From Clostridia bacterium (lineage in GTDB: Bacteria > Bacillota > Clostridia > Oscillospirales > Acutalibacteraceae): a DNA stretch of 64,000 nt. Within the stretch, counting starts at the first letter, position 1. Every line of letters begins with the position of its first letter. The position numbers and the translations under genes are program-made. The notes under the pieces were generated by a model that saw nothing but the letters and a program-made list of their open reading frames with translations, did no database searches and had not been told where the DNA came from. Location: positions 44,828 to 108,827 of the forward strand of contig JAFQCR010000026.1 of NCBI GenBank assembly GCA_017416345.1, given 5' to 3'. Positions 32,738 to 42,431 of this stretch are shown piece after piece.

Positions 32738-34762
32738 ATGAATTACAAAAAATGGGTGTTCCCCGAGGTGGATAAAACTATGGTTGCCGAGATCGCCGAC
32801 GATTGCAATCATGATCCGCTCGTAGTGTTCATTGCCCTTGCCAGAGGACTTGAGGACCCTTACGAGATCGAGCAGTTTTTTGAAAAAGAGCTTGACTTTT
32901 CCGACCCCTATGAATTGAGCGGAATGAGCGAAGCGGTCGACCGTATCAACATGGCCATTGAGGAAAAGGAAAAGATACTTGTTTTCGGTGACTATGACTG
33001 TGACGGTGTTACCGCAACGGCTCTGTTGACCTCGTATCTCAAGAAAAGGGAAGCCGATGTTGATTATTTTGTGCCCGACCGTGAGAATGACGGTTACGGA
33101 ATTTCCGTAAAGGCTGTCGAAAAGGCTCACGAGGACGGTGTTACGCTGATAATTACTGTTGACAACGGCATCAATGCCGTTGCCGAGGTTGAGCGTGCCA
33201 ATGAGCTCGGTGTTGATGTTGTGGTTACCGACCACCATCTGTTGCAGGATGCGTTGCCCAATGCCGTTGCCGTTGTTGACCCTCATATTGATGAGGAATG
33301 TGATTGGATATTTTCCGACCTTTGCGGTGTGGGTGTGGCCTTTAAGTTGGTCTGCGCTTTGGAGGGTAGACCTCCGGAAGAGGTCATATACGAATATGCC
33401 GACCTTGTGGCATTGGGTACCATTGCCGATATCGTGCCGCTTGTTTCGGAAAACCGTGCCATTGTAAGCGTTGGTCTGGGGCTTATCAACCGACGTCAAA
33501 ATTTAGGCATTAAGGCACTTATTGAGGTGGCCGGGGCCAAGTTTATCACGGCAGGCAATGCCGCATTTACGCTTTGCCCCAGAATAAACGCCGCAGGCCG
33601 AATGGCTAATGCAGATATTGCCGTCAAGCTTTTGATGAGCGACAATTATGATGATGCCTTGTACTATGCGGGCTGTCTTGACCGACTTAATGCCGAGCGT
33701 CAGCAGATAGAGCAGGATATTTTCCAATCGGCCTGCAATATTATCGAGCAAAACGGCTACGACCGTCAGCGTGTTATCGTTGTTGAGGGCTTTGACTGGC
33801 ACGTGGGCGTTATCGGAATAGCCGCTTCAAAGCTGGTTGAAAAATACGGGAAACCTTGCATCGTTATCAGCGCTTCGGGTGACCGTTCGGTCGGTTCGGG
33901 ACGCAGTATTTCGGGATTTTCGTTGTTTGATGCTTTGACTGCTTCGTCTGAAACACTTGTGAAATTCGGCGGTCACGAGCTTGCCGCAGGTCTTACCGTG
34001 AAGGAAGACGATATCGACCTTTTCAGAAAGACTATCAACCAATATGCCGCTTCGACCGATGTTCCGTTTCAGAAGGTCAAGGTCGATTGCCGCTTAAAGC
34101 CCAGAGCATTGACACTTGATGTTGCCAAAGCGCTCAAGTCCTTTGAGCCTTACGGCGCAGGCAACCCGACCCCGTTGTTCGGTGTTATGGAGTCACAGCT
34201 TATAGGTATTCAGCCGTTGGCTAACGGTAAGCACATAAGGCTAAAACTTCACCGTGACAATACCGATTTCGGCGCCGTTATGTTTGGCGTTTCACCCGAT
34301 GATCTGCCGTTTAAGGTGGGGGATGTGCTCGACCTTGCGGTTACTTTGGATGTTAATGTCTATAATAATACCGAGTCGGTTTCGGTCATTGTCCGTGCCG
34401 TCCGCAAGAGCAATGTTGATGAAGCGGAAACCGAAAAGCAGTTGAATTCACTTGAAAAATACTACAGTAAAACGGCTGATGCGGCCGATGCCGAGAGCAT
34501 TTGTCCCACACGTGACGATATAGCGGTGGTGTTCAGATACCTGCGTACCCATAACGGTGTTTTGCTTGCCGCTTTGGAAAACGACCTTTTACAAGCCTTG
34601 CCGATCGGCAAGATAACGGTGGCTGTTTCGGCGCTTTGTGAGCTTAAATTAGCCGAAATTTCGGAAAAAAAAGTCAAGCTGTTGCCTTTTGAAGGTAAGG
34701 CCGACCTTGACAGCGCCGATATACTGAAAGAATTAAAATCGATCAAAGGAGGTGACCGTTAA
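32738..34762 (+). CDS. recJ: Single-stranded-DNA-specific exonuclease RecJ
   Basis: A 674-residue DHH-family nuclease that degrades single-stranded DNA 5' to 3' in repair. Motifs: GDYDCDGVTATALL (motif I), TVDNGINA, VTDHHLL (the DHH motif), and the DHHA1 part with GSGRSISGF and FGGHELAAG. An OB-like domain follows (about 455-560), and a C-terminal extension of about 110 residues is helix-turn-helix-like. ATG 32738 follows AGGTGAGG; in-frame GTG 32729 is a weaker choice. Stop and next start overlap (TAATG), coupling it to rel. Confidence 0.95.
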   Translation: MNYKKWVFPEVDKTMVAEIADDCNHDPLVVFIALARGLEDPYEIEQFFEKELDFSDPYELSGMSEAVDRINMAIEEKEKILVFGDYDCDGVTATALLTSYLKKREADVDYFVPDRENDGYGISVKAVEKAHEDGVTLIITVDNGINAVAEVERANELGVDVVVTDHHLLQDALPNAVAVVDPHIDEECDWIFSDLCGVGVAFKLVCALEGRPPEEVIYEYADLVALGTIADIVPLVSENRAIVSVGLGLINRRQNLGIKALIEVAGAKFITAGNAAFTLCPRINAAGRMANADIAVKLLMSDNYDDALYYAGCLDRLNAERQQIEQDIFQSACNIIEQNGYDRQRVIVVEGFDWHVGVIGIAASKLVEKYGKPCIVISASGDRSVGSGRSISGFSLFDALTASSETLVKFGGHELAAGLTVKEDDIDLFRKTINQYAASTDVPFQKVKVDCRLKPRALTLDVAKALKSFEPYGAGNPTPLFGVMESQLIGIQPLANGKHIRLKLHRDNTDFGAVMFGVSPDDLPFKVGDVLDLAVTLDVNVYNNTESVSVIVRAVRKSNVDEAETEKQLNSLEKYYSKTADAADAESICPTRDDIAVVFRYLRTHNGVLLAALENDLLQALPIGKITVAVSALCELKLAEISEKKVKLLPFEGKADLDSADILKELKSIKGGDR

Positions 34763-36957
34763 TGAGTTGTTGCTGTGATGATGCAAAAAATTTGCAAGGA
34801 ATATTTGAACTTATCGATCAACAGCCCAATCCCGAGCTTTATGACAAGAGCTTGATAGAAAAGGCTTTCAGACTTTGTGTTGAGGCACACAGCGAGCAGA
34901 AAAGAGTCTCGGGTGAGCCGTACTGTATGCACCCCATAGCGGTCTCCAAGATCGTAATTTCCTTGGGAATGGACACCGAATCGGTCGCCGCATCGCTTTT
35001 ACACGATGTTGTTGAGGACACCGAGACCACCTATGATGACATTAAGTCGGCTTTCGGCAAAAACGTTGCCGAGCTGGTCGACGGTGTTACCAAGCTCGGT
35101 AAAATTCCGCTTGAATCCAAGGAAAGCGTACAGGCCGAAAACATCCGCAAGATGTTTATCGCAATGTCGCAGGACATCCGTGTTATCATCATAAAGCTGG
35201 CCGACCGTCTGCACAATATGCGCACCATCGACGCCATGCCCGAATACAAGCAGAGGGACAAGGCGAGGGAGACCCTCGAGGTCTTTGCCCCCATTGCTCA
35301 CCGTCTCGGTATCCGTGCCGTCAAGGAGGAGCTTGAGGACCTTTCCATCATGCACCTTGACCCGATAGCTTATCACGAGATAGAAAGATCGTTGGCCATA
35401 AAGCGTGATAGAAGCGAGAACTTTTTGGCCGAGATTCAGGAGCGTTTAAAGCAGCGTGTTGAGGAATATGTCCCCGGTATCAAGATCGAGGGCAGAGTGA
35501 AATCCATCCACGGAATCTACCGTAAAATGTATATGCAGGGCAAGTCTATCGACGAGATCTATGACATTTATGCCGTGCGTATCATTACCGATACCGTTGC
35601 CAACTGTTATAACATTCTGGGCGTTGTTCACGATATGGCACGGCCTATACCGGGACGCTTTAAAGACTATATCTCGACACCTAAACCCAACCTTTATCAG
35701 TCGCTTCATACAACCGTTATCGGCCGTGAGGGGATACCTTACGAGGTTCAGATAAGAACCGAGGAAATGCACCGTACAGCCGAGTTCGGTATCGCAGCGC
35801 ATTGGAAGTATAAGGACGGTATCAACCGCAGTGACGCAAAATTTGAGGACCGTCTGCTGTGGATCCGTCAGATACTTGACAGCCAGCGTGAGGCCGACGA
35901 TGCCGAGGAGCTTGTTCAGACCATCAAGACCGACCTGGCTCCCGAGGACGTCTTTGCCGTAACCCCCAAGGGTGACGTTATCAATCTTCCCGTAGGCTCT
36001 ACGGTCATCGACTTTGCGTTTGCCATTCACTCGGCAGTCGGCACCAAAATGACGGGTGCCAAGGTTGACGGAAGGATCGTCCCCATCACGCACGAGGTCA
36101 GAACGGGTGAGCTTATTGAGATAATAACCACCAATCAGGCAGGTCACGGTCCAAGCCGTGATTGGCTCAATATCGTCAAGACCAATCAGGCCAAGACCAA
36201 GATAAGAGCCTGGTTCAAAAAGGAACGCCGACCCGAGAATATCGAGGAAGGCCGTTCCGAAATCGAACGTGAGTTTTCAAGAAATAACATCCGCTTGTCG
36301 GAAGAGGACATGCAGAAATTCCTCGGCGATATTGCGACCAAAATGCGTTGCAACAGCATAGACGATTTCTATGCCGCCGTTGGCTACGGCGGAATACTTT
36401 TGTCCAAAATAATGCCGAGGATAAAGGATTCCTACACCCGTTTTGTCAAGACCGAAAAGCCTTTGGAGGTCAGCAACACCACGCAGACCCGTAAGGTCTC
36501 CAAGTCGTCCGACGGTGTTGTGGTTGAAGGGATCGACAACTGCCTTATCAAGCTTGCACGTTGCTGTACCCCGATACCGGGTGACGATATAATCGGATTT
36601 ATCACCCGTGGACACGGTGTTTCGATCCACAAAAGGGATTGCAACAACGTACCTAAAGACACCCGTACTGCCGCCGAGCCCGAGCGTTGGATCTCGGCTT
36701 ATTGGGAGGCAGGTAAGACCACAAGATTTGATTCAACGGTCACTATCTTGGGTATCAACCGTGACGGTATGGTGGCCGATCTGTCCATTATGCTTGCCAA
36801 TCTGCACGTTTCGGTGCACGCCATAATTGCCAAGGAGACCAAGGACGGCAACTGCAGTATCATCATCACCATCGGTGTTGAAAGCCGTGAGCATCTTGAT
36901 AACGTTATTACCCGAATCAAGAAGTTACAGGGCGTTTTCAGCGTAGAAAGGACCTAA
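34762..36957 (+). CDS. rel: Bifunctional (p)ppGpp synthetase/hydrolase
   Basis: A 731-residue long RSH enzyme. The HD hydrolase domain has HPIAV and LLHDVVEDT; the synthetase domain has VKSIHGIYRKM, and the GRFKDYIS loop is of the RxKD type typical of bifunctional enzymes. YQSLHTTV is the substrate motif. TGS (VFAVTPKGDVINLP, about 393), a zinc/RIS region with CCTPIPGDDIIGF, and a C-terminal ACT domain complete the chain. It makes and breaks the stringent alarmone. A perfect AAAGGAGGTGA precedes the ATG. The short N-terminus has a MSCCCDD cysteine run that is unusual. Confidence 0.96.
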   Translation: MSCCCDDAKNLQGIFELIDQQPNPELYDKSLIEKAFRLCVEAHSEQKRVSGEPYCMHPIAVSKIVISLGMDTESVAASLLHDVVEDTETTYDDIKSAFGKNVAELVDGVTKLGKIPLESKESVQAENIRKMFIAMSQDIRVIIIKLADRLHNMRTIDAMPEYKQRDKARETLEVFAPIAHRLGIRAVKEELEDLSIMHLDPIAYHEIERSLAIKRDRSENFLAEIQERLKQRVEEYVPGIKIEGRVKSIHGIYRKMYMQGKSIDEIYDIYAVRIITDTVANCYNILGVVHDMARPIPGRFKDYISTPKPNLYQSLHTTVIGREGIPYEVQIRTEEMHRTAEFGIAAHWKYKDGINRSDAKFEDRLLWIRQILDSQREADDAEELVQTIKTDLAPEDVFAVTPKGDVINLPVGSTVIDFAFAIHSAVGTKMTGAKVDGRIVPITHEVRTGELIEIITTNQAGHGPSRDWLNIVKTNQAKTKIRAWFKKERRPENIEEGRSEIEREFSRNNIRLSEEDMQKFLGDIATKMRCNSIDDFYAAVGYGGILLSKIMPRIKDSYTRFVKTEKPLEVSNTTQTRKVSKSSDGVVVEGIDNCLIKLARCCTPIPGDDIIGFITRGHGVSIHKRDCNNVPKDTRTAAEPERWISAYWEAGKTTRFDSTVTILGINRDGMVADLSIMLANLHVSVHAIIAKETKDGNCSIIITIGVESREHLDNVITRIKKLQGVFSVERT

Positions 36958-36965
36958 AGCGTAGA

Positions 36966-37427
36966 ATGAAAGCAGTAGTTCAGGTTGTTACCTCGTCTGA
37001 GGTTAGGGTTGACGGAGCGTCTGTCGGCAAAATTGCCGACGGACTTTTCGTGTTGCTTGGTGTCACCAATGAGGACACCAAGGCGGAAGCCGAGCTGTTG
37101 GCCAAAAAGGTCTGCGACCTTCGTGTGCTGTGCGATGAAAACGATAAAATGAATTTGTCGGTGCTTGATACGGGTGGAAGTGTGTTGGTCGTGTCCAACT
37201 TTACCTTGTGTGCCGATACCAAAAAGGGCAACCGTCCAAATTTTATGAATGCCGCACGACCCGAAACGGCCGAGCCGTTGTATGAGTATTTTACCGAATG
37301 TGTAAGACAAAACGGTGTTAAAACGGTTGAAAACGGTCAGTTTGGTGCCGATATGAAGATAAACGCACTTTTAGGCGGTCCCGTGACAGTTTTGCTTGAC
37401 ACCGATACCTGGAGAAAACAGAAATGA
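36966..37427 (+). CDS. dtd: D-aminoacyl-tRNA deacylase
   Basis: A 153-residue homodimeric proofreading enzyme that removes D-amino acids (and glycine) from mischarged tRNA. Motifs: start MKAVVQVV, SNFTLCADTKKGNRPNF (family SQFTL-A-K-G-RP-F) and LLGGPVT, where the usual NxGPVT has changed to GGPVT. Starts eight bases after rel, and its ATGA end overlaps the next gene. Confidence 0.95.
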   Translation: MKAVVQVVTSSEVRVDGASVGKIADGLFVLLGVTNEDTKAEAELLAKKVCDLRVLCDENDKMNLSVLDTGGSVLVVSNFTLCADTKKGNRPNFMNAARPETAEPLYEYFTECVRQNGVKTVENGQFGADMKINALLGGPVTVLLDTDTWRKQK

Positions 37428-38050
37428 ACATAATTACCATCCCTAACGGCACCTTGCAGGCCAACTGCTATATCGTTGAGACCGAGCATGCCGCCGTGGT
37501 CATCGACCCCGGCTATATGGAGCGTCAGTTGTCCGCATACGTTGCCGAGAATCCCGATAAAATAAAGTTTATAATGCTGACCCACCGCCATTTTGACCAC
37601 CTTGCCGCCGCTAACGCTTTAAAAAGAATGACGGGTGCCAAGATAGTCATAAATGAGCTTGACGAGGGCGGACTTTACAGCGACCTTTTGAGCCTCGGCA
37701 GTATGGCAGGCGGCTTTTATAACAAGGCCGACCCCGATGCCCACGCCGATATCTACGTTGACGAGGGTGATACCGTCACCGCCGCCGATATGGTGTTCAA
37801 GGTGCTTTATACACCCGGTCATTCCGAGGGTGGTATTTGCTTCCTTATTGATAACATTCTCTTCAGCGGTGATACACTGTTTAAGGGCTCTATCGGCCGT
37901 ACCGATTTCCCCAGCAGTAATATGGCCGAAATGAGGCAGTCGCTTGACCGACTTTGCACTCTGCCCAACGAAACGGTCGTTTATCCCGGGCACGGAGAGC
38001 CGACCACCATCGGTTATGAAAAGTCCACCAATATGTTTTTAAAACGGTGA
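37424..38050 (+). CDS. Metallo-beta-lactamase-fold hydrolase (glyoxalase II-like)
   Basis: A 208-residue MBL-fold protein. Metal motif THRHFDH, HS in TPGHSEGG, SGDTLF, and the C-terminal PGHGEPT supply the di-metal site. This is the YcbL/glyoxalase-II-like group; clostridia usually keep such a gene between dtd and hemZ. Hydrolysis of a thioester is likely; the substrate is unknown. Starts within the stop of dtd (ATGA overlap). Confidence 0.9.
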   Translation: MNIITIPNGTLQANCYIVETEHAAVVIDPGYMERQLSAYVAENPDKIKFIMLTHRHFDHLAAANALKRMTGAKIVINELDEGGLYSDLLSLGSMAGGFYNKADPDAHADIYVDEGDTVTAADMVFKVLYTPGHSEGGICFLIDNILFSGDTLFKGSIGRTDFPSSNMAEMRQSLDRLCTLPNETVVYPGHGEPTTIGYEKSTNMFLKR

Positions 38051-38055
38051 CAAAA

Positions 38056-39507
38056 ATGGTCTTTTATTTAAACGAAGAACGCTTTAAATACGAGCTTGAA
38101 AAGCTGAGCCGCCTGTTTTTGCCGTTTGAGCGGTTTGATTTTACCGATAAGGCTGATGACCTTGAAAATCAAGACTGTTTCATTAAGGTTGAATGTGGCC
38201 AAATCACCAAGTCTGAACTTAGAATCGACGGTCAATTTGTGACCGATACAATTGAAGCTTCAGCCGATTCCGACGGTGAGCTTAATGCCGCATTGGCTTT
38301 GTATAACTGTTTTGTAAAGTTGATTGGATATAAGCCTCCGTGGGGCTTGCTTACGGGTGTGCGTCCTGCCAAGCTTATCGGTAAGCTGATAGCGGCCGAG
38401 GGTGAAGAAAAGGCTGTCGACCGCTTTAAAAACACCTTGCTTGTGAGCGATGAAAAAACCAAGCTGTGCCTGGAATGTCACCGCTCAGAGCGTGAGATAA
38501 TCGCACGGTCAACCTCCGATTCCTTCAGCCTTTATATTTCGGTGCCGTTTTGCCCGAGCAGGTGTAACTATTGCTCGTTTGTGTCCCATTCGGTCGAGCA
38601 GGCGAAAAAGCTTATCCCACGGTATGTTGAGCTGTTGTGTGAGGAAATAAAGCAGACAGCAGAAATAGTCAAAAAAATAGGTCTTAAGCTGCAGACCGTC
38701 TACATAGGCGGCGGCACTCCCACAACGCTTTCAGCCGAGCAACTGACCGCAGTTATGGATACGGTCAAGGCTTCTTTTGATATGTCGGCTTTGGAGGAAT
38801 ACACCGTTGAGGCAGGTCGACCCGATACCGTTACCGTAGAAAAGCTTGAGGCCATAAAGCGTGGCGGAGCAACCCGAATCAGCATAAATCCGCAGACCAT
38901 GAACGATGATGTGCTGAAGACTATCGGCCGTCGTCACACCGTTGCCGAAACGGTCGAGGCCTTTAAGCTGGCAAGGAAAGTGGGCTTTGATAATATCAAT
39001 ACCGACCTTATTGCAGGTCTTTCGGGTGATACTTTGGAAAGCTTCTGCCACTCGGTCGATGAGATGATAAGGCTTGACCCCGAAAACGTCACGGTGCACA
39101 CGCTTTCGATGAAGCGTGCATCCAATCTTAACAAAAGCCGAACCGTTTTTGAGGCCGAGCAGGGCAAGTTGGCCGCTGATATGGTGGAATATGCCTATAA
39201 AACGCTTTCTGCGGCAGGAATCAAGCCGTACTATATGTACCGTCAGAGCAAAACGGCAGGTAACCTTGAAAATGTGGGCTATGCCAAAAAGGGCTATGAG
39301 GGTCTTTATAACGTGTATATTATGGATGAGACCCACACCATTCTTGCCTGCGGTGCATCGGCTGTAACCAAGCTGCGTGAGCCGGGTGGCCCTAATATCG
39401 AACGCATTTTTAATTACAAATATCCGTATGAATATATTGAACGTTTTGACACCGTTGCAGAGCGCAAATCGGGTATTTTGGAGTTTTATCGTCGCTACGG
39501 ATTTTAG
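38056..39507 (+). CDS. hemZ: Coproporphyrinogen dehydrogenase-like radical SAM protein HemZ
   Basis: A 483-residue radical SAM enzyme. A distinct N-terminal domain (about 1-155; GVRPAKL) precedes the radical SAM core with CPSRCNYC (CX3CX2C), YIGGGTPT and the HemN-like C-terminus. In B. subtilis HemZ is linked to oxygen-independent coproporphyrinogen oxidation, but this subgroup in heme-negative clostridia may do another reaction. ATG 38056 preceded by GGTGA is preferred; GTG 38047 would overlap the previous stop. Last gene of the recJ-rel-dtd operon. Confidence 0.9.
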   Translation: MVFYLNEERFKYELEKLSRLFLPFERFDFTDKADDLENQDCFIKVECGQITKSELRIDGQFVTDTIEASADSDGELNAALALYNCFVKLIGYKPPWGLLTGVRPAKLIGKLIAAEGEEKAVDRFKNTLLVSDEKTKLCLECHRSEREIIARSTSDSFSLYISVPFCPSRCNYCSFVSHSVEQAKKLIPRYVELLCEEIKQTAEIVKKIGLKLQTVYIGGGTPTTLSAEQLTAVMDTVKASFDMSALEEYTVEAGRPDTVTVEKLEAIKRGGATRISINPQTMNDDVLKTIGRRHTVAETVEAFKLARKVGFDNINTDLIAGLSGDTLESFCHSVDEMIRLDPENVTVHTLSMKRASNLNKSRTVFEAEQGKLAADMVEYAYKTLSAAGIKPYYMYRQSKTAGNLENVGYAKKGYEGLYNVYIMDETHTILACGASAVTKLREPGGPNIERIFNYKYPYEYIERFDTVAERKSGILEFYRRYGF

Positions 39508-39511
39508 ATTG

Positions 39512-39540
39512 TTGCAAAACACAGTATTTTGTGGTAAAAT
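39512..39540 (+). promoter_or_regulatory. Promoter of the small coiled-coil gene
   Basis: TTGCAA (39512-39517), 17 bases, TAAAAT (39535-39540). Confidence 0.6.
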
Positions 39541-39575
39541 AAATTTGGTTAATAAGCTTTGAAAGGAAGACAGTT

Positions 39576-39899
39576 ATGGAAATTTTTGAAAAAGCAAAGG
39601 CTATTTTTAACACCGCTTCGGAAAAGACGGGGGACTTTGTCTACGCACAGAAGTGCAATGTCAAGATCGCACGTGTCTGCGCCGAGCTCAAAAAGCTTTA
39701 TGAGCGTCTGGGACGCTTGACCTATCGCAAGATCAAGGGAATCAGGATCGACGATAACGAGTTTGACGCTTTGATCGAAAAGATCGAGGTCCTTAAAATG
39801 GAGCTTAACGCTCTGCGTGAGGGCAAGATGCAGGAGCCCGAGTTTGACAGCATCGTTTTTGAAGACGGCGAACCCGTTGAGATCCCCGAAGAAAACTGA
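39576..39899 (+). CDS. Small helical (coiled-coil) protein, unknown function
   Basis: A 107-residue, almost wholly helical, charged protein. Heptad-like pattern in residues 25-85 (ELKKLYERLGRLTYRK, IEKIEVLKMELNALRE) suggests a coiled coil; the acidic C-terminus ends PVEIPEEN. No membrane segment or metal ligand pair. AAAGGAAG precedes the ATG. It leads a run into the nucleosidase and the flippase gene. I do not recognise the family. Confidence 0.7.
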   Translation: MEIFEKAKAIFNTASEKTGDFVYAQKCNVKIARVCAELKKLYERLGRLTYRKIKGIRIDDNEFDALIEKIEVLKMELNALREGKMQEPEFDSIVFEDGEPVEIPEEN

Positions 39900-39907
39900 G
39901 GGTGACC

Positions 39908-40606
39908 ATGGAAAACGAGCTTTTTACCGTCGGCATAGTTATTGCCGACAAGGATGAGTACGTCCATATTGATAAATTTATCGGAAAAGACGCTTCGGCT
40001 TTTGAAATGCAGGGTATTTTCGGCCACACTGCCGATATAAAAGCCAACGGTCACGATATCCGTGTCAGAACCGTCTGCAGCGGTATCGGTAAGGTCAACG
40101 CCGCTGTTGCCGCAACGCTTCTTGCTGACGGCTGTGATATGCTGATAAGCGCAGGACTTTCTGGCGGATTTGGCGACGCTAAAAAGCACGATATCGTGCT
40201 TGGAACCAAGTTTTATGAGCACGATTTCGACCTGACCGCAATCGGCTATAAACCGGCTCAAAAGCCCGGAGACAATGAGCCTATTGAATCTGCGCGTGAG
40301 CTGAACGATGATATTTTGAAAAAATTTCCCTTTGTCAAAAGCGGTGTTTTTGTCACGGGTGACAGCTTTGTCAGCTCCAAAGAAAAGCACGACTTTTTGA
40401 AGGATGCCTTCAACCCCGTTGCCTGCGATATGGAGTCGGCGGCTGTCGGCTATGTTGCACAGCGTTTTGACATTCCGTTTGTGTCGGTCAGAATGGTGTC
40501 GGACGGTGCCGATGACGACTCGGCCGCAACCTATACCGATACTTTAGGCTGTGATGCTGCTGACCGTTGGGTCAAGCTGACCTTTGATTGGATAAGATCT
40601 CTGTGA
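39908..40606 (+). CDS. 5'-methylthioadenosine/S-adenosylhomocysteine nucleosidase-like (PNP/UDP family)
   Basis: A 232-residue protein of the PNP_UDP_1 fold. SGIGKVNAAVAATLL, ISAGLSGGFG, VTGDSFVS and CDMESAAVGYVAQRFDIPF...RMVSDGADD are the MTAN motifs, with the ribose-binding Met-Glu pair (DMES) and the catalytic Asp in SDGAD. MTAN normally has DMEGAA; the Gly-to-Ser change is mild. It would split the adenine from MTA and SAH in the methyl cycle. ATG 39908 with GAGGG upstream is chosen; GTG 39902 is possible. Confidence 0.85.
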   Translation: MENELFTVGIVIADKDEYVHIDKFIGKDASAFEMQGIFGHTADIKANGHDIRVRTVCSGIGKVNAAVAATLLADGCDMLISAGLSGGFGDAKKHDIVLGTKFYEHDFDLTAIGYKPAQKPGDNEPIESARELNDDILKKFPFVKSGVFVTGDSFVSSKEKHDFLKDAFNPVACDMESAAVGYVAQRFDIPFVSVRMVSDGADDDSAATYTDTLGCDAADRWVKLTFDWIRSL

Positions 40607-40614
40607 GGTAGGGT

Positions 40615-42348
40615 ATGGGAAAAACTCTTAATACCAAAAATGACGGGGGACACAGCTTCTTAAAGGGCTCTGCAATACTTGTTATTGCTACCATGCTGGT
40701 CAAGGTCATTGGCGCTATCTACCGTATTCCGTTGGCCAGAATTTTGGGTTCTACGGGTATGGGCTTTTATTCCACGGCGTATGATCTTTATGTTCCGATG
40801 TATTCCATCGCAATGGCCGGTCTGCCCATAGCTATTTCCCGTCTGGTTTCGGAGCACGTTGCCGCAGAAAGGTTTAAGCACGTCAAGAAGACGCTGAACA
40901 CAGCCAAGGTCGCATTCCTGGTGACCGGCGGCGTCGGTTTTATACTGATGGTGGTGCTGGCCTTTGTGCTTACGGGTGACATCGGGGTTTTTAACAAGGG
41001 AACTCTGCCCGGTATTCTTTGCATTGCACCGTGTCTTCTGTTTTGTTGCGTGATGTCGGCATACCGCGGATATTACGAGGGTCTCAGAAATATGACCCCC
41101 ACGGCCATAAGCCAGGTGCTTGAGGCCTTGGGCAAGCTGGTTTTCGGCTTTGGATTTGCTTTTGTTGTTCTCAAGGTTACGGGAAACTACTCCTATGCCG
41201 CCGCAGGTGCGCTTTTCGGTATAACCCTCGGCACAGCCTTGAGTGCGTTGTATCTCGAGATAAAGTACCGTCTGACCGGTAAGTATACCTTTACCTCGGA
41301 GCAGTTGGAGGCGGCTCCCAAGCCCGATTCCAACAAGGAAACGGTCAAGATACTTGTAACAATTGCCATTCCTATCGTCTTGGGCTCACTGGTCAATAAT
41401 ATCAGCAGTCTTATTGACGTTGCAATGGTGCAGACACAGCTGAAAAGGGCAATGGAAAAGGCACCCGAGTATTTTTCATTGAATTATGCCGATTTTATTG
41501 CGGGAGAGACAGCAAGCGCTCTGAAAAACGGTCAGACCTTCAACTGGACAGAGGACCTTCCCAATGCGCTTTACGGTGCACACCGCGGATTTGCGTTTTC
41601 GATCTATAACCTTGTGCCGTCGCTAACTTCGGTGCTGGGTGTCAGCGCAATTCCCATTCTGGCCTCTGCCTGGACCAAGCGTGATGCCGACGAGATAAAA
41701 TCCAACGTCAATACCATGCTGAGAACCACGGCTGTTGTTGCGGTGCCTGCAGGCTTTGGCATAATTGCGATGTCGGGTCCGGTACTCGACCTTTTGTATG
41801 ACGATCCGCATATTATCGCCGTTGCCGCACCCAACCTTCGTGTGCTGGGAATCTGCGCTATCTTTGCCGGTCTTAACGGTCCGTTGACCAATATGCTCCA
41901 GGCTATCGGTCGGCAGGGAGTGCCGCTTCGCAATATTGCGGTCGGTGCCGTTTTGAAGATCGTTATCAATTTTGTGTTGGTCGGAACACCCGAGATAAAC
42001 ATCTTCGGTGTACCGATAGGCACCACGGTCTGTTATGCTTATATCTGCATTGCAAACCTCGTGTGCTTCATAAAATATTCTCACGTTGTACCGAATATTC
42101 TTTTGTCTATCGGCAAGCCGCTTATATGCGGAGCCGCCTGCGGAGCTACCGCCTGGCTGGTCAGCTTTTTGCTTGCCAAGACCGCACTCGGTACATCGCT
42201 TTCATCGTTGGTTGCCATTGCGGCGGCCGCCTTGGTTTATGTTGTTATGCTGTTTTTGATCAAGGCAATTACCCGTGAGGATATAATTTCTATGCCAAAA
42301 GGCAAAAAAATTATAAAAGTACTTGAAAAATTGAAACTAATGAGGTAG
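40615..42348 (+). CDS. MurJ/SpoVB-like polysaccharide flippase (YabM position)
   Basis: A 577-residue membrane protein with about 14 helices of the MOP/MVF flippase superfamily. KGSAILVIATMLVKVIGAIYRIPL, then GFYSTAYDLY and the YYEGLRNMTPTAISQ loop match SpoVB/YabM-type transporters. They move lipid-linked cell-wall or cortex precursors across the membrane. The location directly before mazG and yabP/yabQ is that of B. subtilis yabM, so the syntenic equivalent is likely. GAGGTAGG precedes the ATG. Confidence 0.9.
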   Translation: MGKTLNTKNDGGHSFLKGSAILVIATMLVKVIGAIYRIPLARILGSTGMGFYSTAYDLYVPMYSIAMAGLPIAISRLVSEHVAAERFKHVKKTLNTAKVAFLVTGGVGFILMVVLAFVLTGDIGVFNKGTLPGILCIAPCLLFCCVMSAYRGYYEGLRNMTPTAISQVLEALGKLVFGFGFAFVVLKVTGNYSYAAAGALFGITLGTALSALYLEIKYRLTGKYTFTSEQLEAAPKPDSNKETVKILVTIAIPIVLGSLVNNISSLIDVAMVQTQLKRAMEKAPEYFSLNYADFIAGETASALKNGQTFNWTEDLPNALYGAHRGFAFSIYNLVPSLTSVLGVSAIPILASAWTKRDADEIKSNVNTMLRTTAVVAVPAGFGIIAMSGPVLDLLYDDPHIIAVAAPNLRVLGICAIFAGLNGPLTNMLQAIGRQGVPLRNIAVGAVLKIVINFVLVGTPEINIFGVPIGTTVCYAYICIANLVCFIKYSHVVPNILLSIGKPLICGAACGATAWLVSFLLAKTALGTSLSSLVAIAAAALVYVVMLFLIKAITREDIISMPKGKKIIKVLEKLKLMR

Positions 42349-42431
42349 AATGTATATAGGTTTGATAAATAGTTGAATTATTTTGTCGAACTTGCACAAT
42401 TAGCTACGCTCTTGGTTGTAGAGGCTTACAA